A stretch of 64,000 nt of DNA from an uncultured Lachnospiraceae bacterium (GTDB lineage Bacteria > Bacillota > Clostridia > Lachnospirales > Lachnospiraceae). The number at the start of each line of letters is the position of its first letter. The first letter of the stretch is position 1. Below, in pieces: positions 8,911 through 16,102 of this stretch. The notes under the pieces are model-generated. The model was given only the letters and a program-made list of their open reading frames with translations. It did no database searches and was not told the DNA's origin. Location: the NCBI GenBank assembly GCA_910587095.1, contig CAJUMJ010000036.1, positions 1 to 64,000 on the forward strand, read 5' to 3'. Both the position numbers and the translations under genes were made by a program.

Positions 8911-9217
8911 CCGGGTTTTCTCCTTCCATATTTTTTCGTTCCTCATATATCCCAATATATACCTTGGAAAAAACCACTACCGAGAGGAAGCTGATCATGG
9001 CGTAAATTAGGCAGATATCCATCAGATAACCCTCCTTCAGCATCAGCGCCAGAATCGAAATCATAACCATGACCATAGTGCCCATCATGTTGACGGCCAT
9101 CAGACGGTCGGCGACCCGAGGCCCTTTTACGGCACGGATCAGGCATACGAGCAGCATAAAGGATAACAAAATTAACAAAGTGATAAAAACAAAGTGATAT
9201 AGCAGCTCTTTTTCCAT
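8897..9217 (-). CDS. mnhF: MnhF/MrpF-like subunit, 106 aa
   Basis: Three hydrophobic helices with the MnhF motif GPRVADRLMAVNMMGT (GPxxxDRxxAxN) after the first. Length is close to the family norm, with an extra charged C-terminus. The start has AAAGG at reasonable spacing, and the stop of mnhE lies 3 bp upstream. Confidence 0.86.
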   Translation of the reverse strand: MEKELLYHFVFITLLILLSFMLLVCLIRAVKGPRVADRLMAVNMMGTMVMVMISILALMLKEGYLMDICLIYAMISFLSVVVFSKVYIGIYEERKNMEGENPDERS

Positions 9218-9220
9218 ACC

Positions 9221-9682
9221 TTAACCTTTCTCTATTTTTTTCAGAAGTTCCACAAAGACGGAGGAGGAAATGCCCTCCGCAAGCTCCTTGTCAAGACAGT
9301 GCACCATATATTCATTTTCCGTCAGAGTGACGGTGATGGTGCCCGGCGTCAGAGTGATGGAGTTGGCCAGAAGCACACGCGCAAAGGTGGAACGCAGGTC
9401 CGTCTTAAAGTATACGACAGCCGGTTCCGGTTCATATTTGGCGGAATAAATCAGCTTAAAGACTGTTATATTCGCTTTCAGGATTTCTGCTACGAGAATA
9501 AAAAGATATTTGATCAAAAGAGGAGCCTTTTTCAAAAAGAAAAAGTCATACCGGGGGCTGTAATTAAAGAATTTCCATAAAAACCAATACATAACCCCCG
9601 CTATGACAATACCAAAGGTCGCGATTTCCGCGGTGAGCTGTCCGTTAAAAATAACCCAGACCAGAAAAAAAAGGATAAACAT
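9221..9682 (-). CDS. mnhE: MnhE/MrpE-like subunit, 153 aa; first gene of the operon
   Basis: The MnhE family signature is present: an N-terminal hydrophobic pair of helices, then LLANSITLTPGTITVTL and HCLDKE near the end. I place the start at ATG 9682 (MFILFFLVWV) with GGAGTG upstream. The open frame continues to 9754, but the extra 24 residues are hydrophilic and the frame runs into a mobile element beginning at 9713. The original leader between this gene and its promoter has been interrupted by that element. Confidence 0.85.
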   Translation of the reverse strand: MFILFFLVWVIFNGQLTAEIATFGIVIAGVMYWFLWKFFNYSPRYDFFFLKKAPLLIKYLFILVAEILKANITVFKLIYSAKYEPEPAVVYFKTDLRSTFARVLLANSITLTPGTITVTLTENEYMVHCLDKELAEGISSSVFVELLKKIEKG

Positions 9683-9712
9683 TTTTGCACTCCATTCCTG
9701 CAAAGATTTATT

Positions 9713-9937
9713 AGGCGTTTGCGAAACTCTTTTAAAATTGTTGAATTTGCACAAATAGTATAATCAACGCAGACTCGCTTTCGCTCCATTCCAAACGCAG
9801 CGGTACTAGGCTCGAAAAAACCTCGCCAAGTGCCGGCAGTTTTAATCCGAAGGATTTAAACACTTTCTAAGGGTCTGCTTATAATTATACTATTTGCACA
9901 AAAAGAGCCACGATTTGATGAGTTTCGCAAATACCTA
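9713..9937. mobile_element. MITE-like element, about 225 bp, with 11-bp target duplication
   Basis: The ends are inverted copies of AGGYRTTTGCGAAACTC (17 bp, two mismatches), and a second inverted block follows inside (TTGCACAAATAGTATAAT near the left, its complement near the right, differing by a two-base swap), then GCAGAC against GTCTGC. The element is flanked by direct repeats AAAGATTTATT at 9702-9712 and 9938-9948, which read as a target-site duplication. It encodes no protein. Both arms carry TATAAT-like cores, so it may bring outward promoter activity. It sits 30 bp upstream of the mnhE start codon. The family is not known to me. Confidence 0.7.
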
Positions 9938-10100
9938 AAAGATTTATTGTGTTTCTTCCTATTTATATAGGGGATTGAATAGACTTTGATATTATGGACC
10001 CAAAACGGAGAAGTGTCAAGAGGGATTTTCGACTTGTGGATTGGAGGCGAATTCGTTAAAATATAAGAAACGAGAACGGAAAGGATGCGTGGAAACGAGT

Positions 10101-11027
10101 ATGAATATGAAATATCTGATTATTGGTGCGGGCGGCACCGGCGGAAGCATCGGCGCGTACATGACTGAGGCCGGAAAGGATGTGACTCTGATTGCGCGGG
10201 GTGAACATCTGAGAAAGATGCAGGAGCAGGGTCTTAAGATGGAGACTGCAAAGAGAGGCGATTATACCGTGTCGCCCATTAAAGCTGTGGATATGGAGCA
10301 CTATGAGGAACAGCCCGACATTATATTTGTGTGCGTGAAGGGATATTCTCTGGAGGAGACGATTCCTTTTATTAAAAAAAAGGCGAAACGGGATACCATT
10401 GTCATTCCGATTTTAAATATTTACGGGACAGGCGGAAGAATGCAGGAAAAGCTCCCGGAACTTCTCGTGACGGACGGCTGTATCTATATAGCGGCACAGA
10501 TACGTGAGCCGGGTACAATATGGCAAAACGGAGATATTTTCCGGATCGTGTACGGCACAAGAAAACCGGAGGAGATGCGCCCGGAATTGTTTCAGGTGGC
10601 AAAGGATCTGAGGGAGAGCGGTATTGACGGTGTGCTCTCCGAAAATATCAGAAGGGACGCTTTGCAAAAATTTGCCTATGTATCACCCATGGCCGCCTGT
10701 GGCCTTTATTATCACGTAAATGCCGGGGATGTGCAAAAGACAGGAAATCCGAGAGATACATTTGTAAAATTAATGCAGGAGGTGGACGCGCTGGCGACGA
10801 CGATGGAGATTCCGTTTCTTGTGGATATCGTTGCTACCAACCTGCGCATTTTGGACGGGCTTGACCCTTCGGCAAGCACTTCCATGCAAAGGGATATTTA
10901 TGCGGGTAAGCCTTCTGAGATAGACGGTTTGATTTATGAAGTTGTGCGGATGGGGGAACGGTATGGCGTGCCTGTGCCAACCTACCGGATGATTGCCGAT
11001 AAGGCGCGGGCGGATGGGCTTAAGTAG
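10101..11027 (+). CDS. ketopantoate reductase family protein (PanE/ApbA-like), 308 aa
   Basis: An NAD(P)H-dependent oxidoreductase of the 2-dehydropantoate 2-reductase family. The N-terminal Rossmann motif YLIIGAGGTGGSIGAYM and the later IIFVCVKGYSLEETI match the family, followed by a C-terminal helical domain with the conserved Lys/Asn region (RRDALQKFAYVSPMAA) and PSEIDGLIYEVVRMGERYGVPVPTY, the typical end. No pantothenate genes lie nearby, so the substrate may differ. ATG 10101 or 10107 are both possible; the open frame extends upstream to a TTG at 10041, but the extra residues are basic and unlike the family. Confidence 0.75.
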   Translation: MNMKYLIIGAGGTGGSIGAYMTEAGKDVTLIARGEHLRKMQEQGLKMETAKRGDYTVSPIKAVDMEHYEEQPDIIFVCVKGYSLEETIPFIKKKAKRDTIVIPILNIYGTGGRMQEKLPELLVTDGCIYIAAQIREPGTIWQNGDIFRIVYGTRKPEEMRPELFQVAKDLRESGIDGVLSENIRRDALQKFAYVSPMAACGLYYHVNAGDVQKTGNPRDTFVKLMQEVDALATTMEIPFLVDIVATNLRILDGLDPSASTSMQRDIYAGKPSEIDGLIYEVVRMGERYGVPVPTYRMIADKARADGLK

Positions 11028-11060
11028 GATGAATCAGTTGAAGATGCGAACGGGGGAAAT

Positions 11061-11270
11061 ATGACGGAAAATTCGGAGAAGAAATTTAAGGAGAAATATC
11101 TGGCGGGAGAGATAGAGTTTGAGGAGATCGACGATTACAGCCAGGAATGGGGATTCAGCGACAACACAGAAACTTTGCGGGAGTATCTTGGATTAAATGT
11201 GGAGGAAGAGGATGCCTGGATCAGTATCGGGGATGAGAAGTTGAAAGAGCTGCTGGATAAGCAGCGGTGA
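11061..11270 (+). CDS. small acidic hypothetical protein, 69 aa
   Basis: A 69-residue, strongly acidic protein with predicted helices, EEIDDYSQEWGFSDNTETLREYLGL. GGGGGAAAT precedes the ATG. It lies 33 bp after the reductase gene and just before a strong terminator, so the two are probably one transcript. The sequence looks protein-like, with no membrane or metal motifs. I do not recognise a family. Confidence 0.6.
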   Translation: MTENSEKKFKEKYLAGEIEFEEIDDYSQEWGFSDNTETLREYLGLNVEEEDAWISIGDEKLKELLDKQR

Positions 11271-11285
11271 TATCCGTGAGGAGAC

Positions 11286-11330
11286 GGGCGGAACCCCAAA
11301 GAAGGTTCCGCCCTGTCAATTTTCAGTTTT
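11286..11330 (+). terminator. rho-independent terminator
   Basis: GGGCGGAACC at 11286-11295 pairs perfectly with GGTTCCGCCC at 11304-11313, with an 8-nt loop and a T-rich tail. It ends the rightward pair before the convergent ABC operon, whose last codons overlap the tail. Confidence 0.8.
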
Positions 11331-12051
11331 CATGGCGTTTCAGTCCTGAAACGGACAGAAGTGAAAATAAAATCATATACACAATGCAGGAAATTGCAAA
11401 AACCCCGGTATCCAGTTTAAGTTTCGGATTGTTGGCGCGCATTCCCAGTGAGTAGAGAGAATACGGGTAGTACAGTCCAAGTCCCTTATTTGTGAAAAGC
11501 AAACCGCCGATACCGCCAGCCAGCCCGATCCCGATCGGAATGGCAAAGGAGCGGATCCGCATGGAGAGGGCAAGCTGTACACAGCAGACGACCATGCCTC
11601 CGAGGATGCCGCAGCCAAAACATGCAAGGACAGCCGCGGGAGGCAGGCCCGGAAGACCACAGATTTTTCCGCACAGGAGATACAGGAAAAAAATCCAGAG
11701 ATTTCCGGCCGCAATCATCATGGCCGCCTGGACAAATTTTCCAAGATACAGCGACAGAAAGGAGACAGGAGCGGTCAAAAAGCTGTTCCAATTGCTACGC
11801 ATATGTTCCAGCCGCCACAAATAGGAACAGTAGGTGCCGATCAATGCCGGCATAAACATGTAGCAGAGGAAGAGGGTATGCTGTGTCCAGAGGCTATACC
11901 ATTCGCTTTTCAAAATGCCCTGATTGAGGGTATAGTTGGCTGTGCCGAAAAATGCGGAGATGACCGGCAGGATAAAGAACGCCAGCCAGACGGGGCTTCG
12001 TCTCAACTTCAGGCGTTCCGCCTTTATAGTTTTCAGTACGGATAGATTCAT
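11323..12051 (-). CDS. ABC-2 type permease, LanG/LanE-like, 242 aa
   Basis: A membrane protein with six hydrophobic segments. The amphipathic N-terminus LKTIKAERLKLRRSPVWL is typical of lantibiotic-immunity and peptide-exporter permeases. It is last in a three-gene ABC operon: ATPase, permease, permease. AAAGGAG lies upstream of the start. It likely forms a heterodimer with the 12066..12818 product for export or expulsion of a membrane-active compound, as inferred from LanFEG and Bce-like systems with an adjacent two-component system. Confidence 0.78.
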   Translation of the reverse strand: MNLSVLKTIKAERLKLRRSPVWLAFFILPVISAFFGTANYTLNQGILKSEWYSLWTQHTLFLCYMFMPALIGTYCSYLWRLEHMRSNWNSFLTAPVSFLSLYLGKFVQAAMMIAAGNLWIFFLYLLCGKICGLPGLPPAAVLACFGCGILGGMVVCCVQLALSMRIRSFAIPIGIGLAGGIGGLLFTNKGLGLYYPYSLYSLGMRANNPKLKLDTGVFAISCIVYMILFSLLSVSGLKRHEN

Positions 12052-12065
12052 AATACGGCTCCTTT

Positions 12066-12818
12066 CTATGCTTCCCTGTGTGTGAATAAATATCTTCCCA
12101 TCGTGTAAAATACAATAATCCAGACAAATATGAATATTACATCTACAGTTTCCCGGGGACTGAATGTGCGGTAATAATATGTGATGACACGTGTAGTTTC
12201 ATTCCAATCCATTCTAACCAGGGCTGCGCTGAGATTGCCGCCCCATGGAAGAAAAGAGCTGGTGGACACAAACATTAAGAGCAGCGCGACCATGGAGCCG
12301 CAAAGCCCTGCCACCAACGGAATCATCTGATTGGCAAACAGCATAGACAAGGCGAGCTGCAGCAGGAAGAGGACAAAATTGCTTGCCAGCTTCAGAACAA
12401 AGGAGAGCAGGTAATATTTTGTATCGGGGTTGCCGGTGTAGCCGAGACAATATCCTAAGAATATAAAAAAGGCAAATTGGGCGAGAATCATTCCTGTAAG
12501 GATAATCAGTCCGCACACGGCCTTGGCGTGGTAAAGGCTGCCGGCGCTTCGAAGAGTTTCAAGCTGTTTGTAAGTATTGCCCTTGTGTTCGATGTCTGCG
12601 AGACGGGACGCGAGAACGGACATGACCGTTGGCAGCATAATACCGTCCAAAACCGACAGCGAGTACAAAAGTGACATCCATCCGCTTGCAAGCTCCCAGT
12701 CTTTCGGATCGTTCAGAGCCCATAATCCCCATAGCGCCTGTACACCGAGGAAAGCGAGCATGGTCAATATAACTTTTCTTCTTTTAATTTTGTAAAATTC
12801 CAATCCCAACGTCTTCAT
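12066..12818 (-). CDS. ABC-2 type permease, LanE-like, 250 aa
   Basis: Six hydrophobic segments after MKTLGLEFYKIKRRKVIL, the same N-terminal pattern as its neighbour. The start is ATG 12818 with AAGGAG upstream; it overlaps the ATPase stop by 4 bases (ATGA), a sign of coupled translation. The longer frame to 12923 lies inside the ATPase gene and is rejected. Partner of the 11323..12051 permease. Confidence 0.8.
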   Translation of the reverse strand: MKTLGLEFYKIKRRKVILTMLAFLGVQALWGLWALNDPKDWELASGWMSLLYSLSVLDGIMLPTVMSVLASRLADIEHKGNTYKQLETLRSAGSLYHAKAVCGLIILTGMILAQFAFFIFLGYCLGYTGNPDTKYYLLSFVLKLASNFVLFLLQLALSMLFANQMIPLVAGLCGSMVALLLMFVSTSSFLPWGGNLSAALVRMDWNETTRVITYYYRTFSPRETVDVIFIFVWIIVFYTMGRYLFTHREA

Positions 12819-13735
12819 AGACTTGACTCCTTTCCGGTCAGAGAAAGGAAGATATCTTCCAGACTCTTTTCCCTCTTTTCCACACGGTACAAAGAGATAT
12901 TTTGCCCGACAAGCCGCCTGCAAAGACCGGCAACATAGGCGTCGTCCATCAGGGGAATCAACAGATAGCCTTCTTCCTGCTCCACCTCCAGACCGTCCTG
13001 ATGAAGAAGGGAGATCACGGTAGCCGGCTTGTCGGTGCGCAGGGCAAGCTGCCTTTTTGCATGGGAATGCAGGGATTGCAGCGTGTCCTGATAGACAAGC
13101 TTGCCTTTGCGGATAATACCCACGTGATCGGCCATCTGGTCGATCTCGCTTAAAAGATGGGAGGAAACCACCACGGTAATTCCGTATTCAGAGGGCAGGG
13201 TGCAGATCAGATCGCGCATTTCCTGTATGCCGGCCGGGTCAAGACCGTTGGTTGGTTCGTCCAGAATCAACAGACCGGGAAAACCAAGAAGTGCGGCGGC
13301 GAGCCCGAGACGCTGTTTCATGCCGAGCGAATAGTGACTCACTTTTTTTCTTCGTGCCTCGTTCAGACGGACGATTTGCAGTACTTTGTCGATATCGCTT
13401 TTCGGACATCCCTTGAGAGTCTGGAGGATTTGCAGATTTTCTTCGCCGGTCAGGTGCCCGTAATAGCTGGGTGATTCGATCAGAGAGCCGGTGTTTGCAA
13501 GAAGCCGGATACGGTTTTTGTCGCTGACTTGCATACCGAAAAGGACAATGGAACCTTCCGTGGGTTTGGCAAGCCCCAAAATCATTTTGAGCGTGGTGGA
13601 TTTGCCCGCGCCGTTCGGCCCCAAAAAGCCGTAAACCGTGCCTTTTGGAACCTGCATCTGCAGGGAGTTAACACAGCGGGTCTTGCCGTACTGTTTTGTG
13701 AGATTGTGTGTTTCTATCAGATTTGTCGATGCCAT
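12815..13735 (-). CDS. ABC transporter ATPase, bacitracin/lantibiotic-immunity type, 306 aa
   Basis: The Walker A motif GPNGAGKST, signature SLGMKQR, Walker B LLILDEPTNGLDP and the switch histidine in VVSSHLL are all intact. The last 90 residues form the C-terminal extension seen in BcrA/LanF-like ATPases, ending SLEDIFLSLTG. ATG 13735 has AAGGAGG seven bases upstream; the 18 extra codons to 13789 are not needed. It powers the two permeases downstream. The operon diverges from the response regulator and kinase, which probably control it. Confidence 0.88.
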   Translation of the reverse strand: MASTNLIETHNLTKQYGKTRCVNSLQMQVPKGTVYGFLGPNGAGKSTTLKMILGLAKPTEGSIVLFGMQVSDKNRIRLLANTGSLIESPSYYGHLTGEENLQILQTLKGCPKSDIDKVLQIVRLNEARRKKVSHYSLGMKQRLGLAAALLGFPGLLILDEPTNGLDPAGIQEMRDLICTLPSEYGITVVVSSHLLSEIDQMADHVGIIRKGKLVYQDTLQSLHSHAKRQLALRTDKPATVISLLHQDGLEVEQEEGYLLIPLMDDAYVAGLCRRLVGQNISLYRVEKREKSLEDIFLSLTGKESSL

Positions 13736-13768
13736 GACAGCCTCCTTTTTGATATTAATTATTATTTT

Positions 13769-13794
13769 CGCTTTTGTTTGCCGTAACAAAAGCG
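13769..13794. repeat. inverted repeat in the ABC operon leader
   Basis: CGCTTTTGTT and AACAAAAGCG, perfect 10-bp arms with a 6-nt loop, lie 34-60 bp upstream of the ATPase start. It may be an operator or an RNA hairpin; there is no T run after it in either direction. Confidence 0.4.
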
Positions 13795-13855
13795 ATTACA
13801 ATGTCAGCATAGGAAATGCGGCTTACACACGTATGAAGGGAAGCTTACATTTACA
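13794..13855. promoter_or_regulatory. candidate response-regulator binding repeats
   Basis: GCTTACA occurs at 13821-13827 and 13843-13849, exactly 22 bp apart, that is, two helical turns, with further TTACA copies at 13796 and 13851. In-phase direct repeats are what OmpR-family dimers bind. They lie in the divergent region between the ABC operon and the two-component genes. Confidence 0.4.
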
Positions 13856-13944
13856 TTAAGAATTGCGGATCGGACTTTTCAGGCAAGGCGTCAGGCAATA
13901 TACTGGAATCAGAGAGGAATCGCGATAAAGCGTTATCATGTACC

Positions 13945-13973
13945 GCAGCGACCGGCGGTTCTGACATGGAGGA
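13945..13973 (+). promoter_or_regulatory. repeated 5' leader motif, copy A (response regulator)
   Basis: GCAG followed by CGGTTCTGACATGGAGGA, which contains the ribosome binding site of the response regulator. ACATGGAGGA fits the CsrA/RsmE consensus ACANGGANG. An upstream CAGAG (13910-13914) could pair with the TTCTG. The same motif precedes genes at 21000, 56643 and 63659. Confidence 0.5.
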
Positions 13974-13980
13974 ATTTCAG

Positions 13981-14697
13981 ATGAACTTGTTTGATTATAA
14001 AATTTTGCTGGTGGATGATGAGGGTACGTTGCGGGAGATGGTTGTTGGTTTTCTCCGGCAGGCGGGATTTCATCAGGTAGTTGAGGCAGAAAGCTGTAGG
14101 GCGGCGGAAAAAATGTTTGCTGCGCAGGCGCCGCATTTGATACTTTTGGATGTGATGCTGCCTGACGGGGACGGTTTTACTTTGCTCAGAAGACTTCGGG
14201 AAAATTCGGAGATTCCGGTGATCTTTCTCTCGGCCAGGGATGAGGACGAGAACAGGTTGCGGGGACTGGGACTCGGCGCGGATGACTATATCACGAAACC
14301 TTTTTTGCCGGAGAAGTTGATTTTGCGTGTAAAGGCGGTACTTAAACGGGTATATCGGGCAAAGGAGACGAGAGAGGAAGAGACAATAGTGCTGGGAGAC
14401 TGCGTGGTTGATTTGGGAAGCGGTGTGGTGCATTGGAATAAAAAAGAAGAATCCGCGGCGGATACGGAAGTTAGCCTGACAGCTAAGGAGTACGCTGTTT
14501 TACAAAAACTTTCACAGGAGAGAGGGAGGATTGTGACGATTGACGCGCTTTGCGACGCCGTCTGGCAGGAGGGTAACTACGGATATGAAAATACGTTGGT
14601 TGTCCATATCCGCAGGCTGCGCGAAAAGATAGAGGAGGATCCCTCGCATCCGAGGTATCTTCTTACCGTGAGAGGATTGGGGTACAGATTGGTATGA
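13981..14697 (+). CDS. OmpR/PhoB-family response regulator, 238 aa
   Basis: The receiver domain has the acidic pair ILLVDDEG, the phospho-acceptor Asp in LILLDVMLPDGDG, the Thr/Ser-Ala of FLSARDE and the Lys in YITKPF. A C-terminal winged helix follows, with VSLTAKEYAVL and ENTLVVHIRRLREKIE, ending RGLGYRLV. I start at ATG 13981, after GGAGGAATTTCAG, rather than at 13966, where the ATG overlaps the Shine-Dalgarno. It is paired with the kinase gene 117 bp downstream and probably regulates the divergent ABC exporter. Confidence 0.9.
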   Translation: MNLFDYKILLVDDEGTLREMVVGFLRQAGFHQVVEAESCRAAEKMFAAQAPHLILLDVMLPDGDGFTLLRRLRENSEIPVIFLSARDEDENRLRGLGLGADDYITKPFLPEKLILRVKAVLKRVYRAKETREEETIVLGDCVVDLGSGVVHWNKKEESAADTEVSLTAKEYAVLQKLSQERGRIVTIDALCDAVWQEGNYGYENTLVVHIRRLREKIEEDPSHPRYLLTVRGLGYRLV

Positions 14698-14714
14698 GGA
14701 TATTTCAAGAAGAA

Positions 14715-14740
14715 AGATTGAAAATTAAAATTTTCAATCT
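14715..14740 (+). terminator. AT-rich hairpin between regulator and kinase genes
   Basis: AGATTGAAAATT and AATTTTCAATCT form a perfect 12-bp stem with a 2-nt loop, directly after the regulator gene. There is no clean T run, so it may be an attenuating or stability hairpin that lowers kinase expression relative to the regulator. Confidence 0.35.
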
Positions 14741-14813
14741 CTAGATTTGTGCCTGCGCGTTGCTTGACACAAACTCGTTATGCGCAAAGAGCAGCGCAGA
14801 AATGGAGAGAAAT

Positions 14814-16049
14814 ATGAAATATAGTTGCAGGAAAGTTGTACGCCTGTTTTTCTATGGAATTGTAACATGTATTACAATTGTTTTCCTGCTGGGGATTGTA
14901 AATCTTGTATTTTTAGGAATCGGGTTTCTTATCTATCAGGATATGGAAACATATTATATTTCCGGCGGTGATGTAATGGAGGCGCTGACAGTTACGGATG
15001 ACGGTTACGTGCTGGAAGATGAGATGATCCAGATGTTTGAGAACAGGAATCAGTGGGCGATGCTCCTCGACAGGGACGGAAAGGTGATATGGAGTATAAA
15101 GAAACCGGATGAACTGCAGGATTTCTACACGCAGGCGGATATCGCCCGCATGAGCAAGTGGTACTTGCAGGGGTATCCGGTGCACCAGCGGGTGTGGGAC
15201 GACAGAATTATGATTGTGGGATTACAGAAGGACACCCAGTGGAAATACACGGTCGAATTCCCGATCTCATGGATGAATTTTGTGAAGAAGGTCTGGCTCT
15301 ATCTCGTACTGAATAACTTTATTCTGATCTTGATATTGGCGTTTCTGGCGGCGCGACGGTTTACAAAAAAAAGAGAGGAGGCGCGGATTGAATGGATCGC
15401 GGGTATTTCTCACGATATCCGCACTCCGCTTTCCATTGTGATGGGGTATGCCGACACAATGGAACGTAGCAGTGAGCTTTCAGAGGAGGCAAGGCAGCAG
15501 GCGGCAGTGATCCGTCATCAGAGTATGGTGATTAAAGACCTGATCGCGGATTTGAATCTGACTTTCCAACTGGAAGATTCCATGCAGCCGTTAAGAAAGG
15601 AGAAGGTGCGCCCGGCACAGGTGCTGCGGAGCGTGACGGCGTCAGTTTTGAATGATACCCCGGAGGAGGAGATAGATATATCGCTGGAAATAGCGCAGGA
15701 AGCCGAGCAGATAACCTTGTATGCGGACAGGAAGCTTTTGGTGAGAGCGTTTCGCAATCTGATCAATAACAGCGTGAAGCATAGCGGGAAAACGGACGCC
15801 GTGAAAGTCAGGATATCTTTGTGGAAAGAGAAACGCCGCTGCTTTATCCGGTTTCAGGATGACGGGGCAGGATATCCACAGGAGACGCTGCGCAGACTGA
15901 AAAAACGAAAAAAAGATGCTGCGGCACAGGATATCCGGGGACTTGGCATTGTGAAAAAAATTGTTCTGGCGCATGGAGGAAGGATACGTTTTGGAAACGA
16001 CGAGAAGGGGGGAAGTGATTGTCTGATAATATTTTTCGGAAATAAATAA
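14814..16049 (+). CDS. sensor histidine kinase, 411 aa
   Basis: Two N-terminal transmembrane helices flank an extracellular domain of about 120 residues. The dimerisation and phospho-acceptor box is WIAGISHDIRTPLSIVMGYAD. The ATPase domain has an N box (RNLINNSVKHSG), G1 (DDGAGY) and G2 (GLGIVKKI). ATG 14814 has GGAGAG upstream; the longer frame begins at a TTG at 14760 and is not needed. The stop codon lies directly against the left inverted repeat of the invertible segment, so inversion of that segment could put a promoter that reads antisense into this gene. Confidence 0.88.
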   Translation: MKYSCRKVVRLFFYGIVTCITIVFLLGIVNLVFLGIGFLIYQDMETYYISGGDVMEALTVTDDGYVLEDEMIQMFENRNQWAMLLDRDGKVIWSIKKPDELQDFYTQADIARMSKWYLQGYPVHQRVWDDRIMIVGLQKDTQWKYTVEFPISWMNFVKKVWLYLVLNNFILILILAFLAARRFTKKREEARIEWIAGISHDIRTPLSIVMGYADTMERSSELSEEARQQAAVIRHQSMVIKDLIADLNLTFQLEDSMQPLRKEKVRPAQVLRSVTASVLNDTPEEEIDISLEIAQEAEQITLYADRKLLVRAFRNLINNSVKHSGKTDAVKVRISLWKEKRRCFIRFQDDGAGYPQETLRRLKKRKKDAAAQDIRGLGIVKKIVLAHGGRIRFGNDEKGGSDCLIIFFGNK

Positions 16050-16082
16050 TTTCGCAGAATTGTATATTCTGCGAAATTTCTG
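16050..16082 (+). repeat. left 33-bp inverted repeat of an invertible segment
   Basis: A 33-bp sequence identical to the reverse complement of 17783..17815. Each copy contains 12- and 11- or 12-base arms (TTTCGCAGAAT and ATTCTGCGAAA) around a 5-bp spacer (TGTAT here, ATACA in the other copy), the layout of a tyrosine-recombinase core site. The spacers are inverted relative to each other, so recombination would invert the intervening DNA rather than excise it. Confidence 0.8.
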
Positions 16083-16102
16083 TAGAAGCCTTCATAAATC
16101 CA

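Noticed and set aside
9601..9789. ORF across the MITE and mnhE start
   Set aside because: It spans the element boundary, overlaps mnhE out of frame and has no recognisable sequence.
16050..16082. Palindrome read as a simple bidirectional terminator between kinase and recombinase
   Set aside because: The second, 33-bp identical copy at 17783 does not follow any gene, neither copy has a T run, and the spacers are oppositely oriented, which fits recombination sites better. Some termination effect cannot be excluded.
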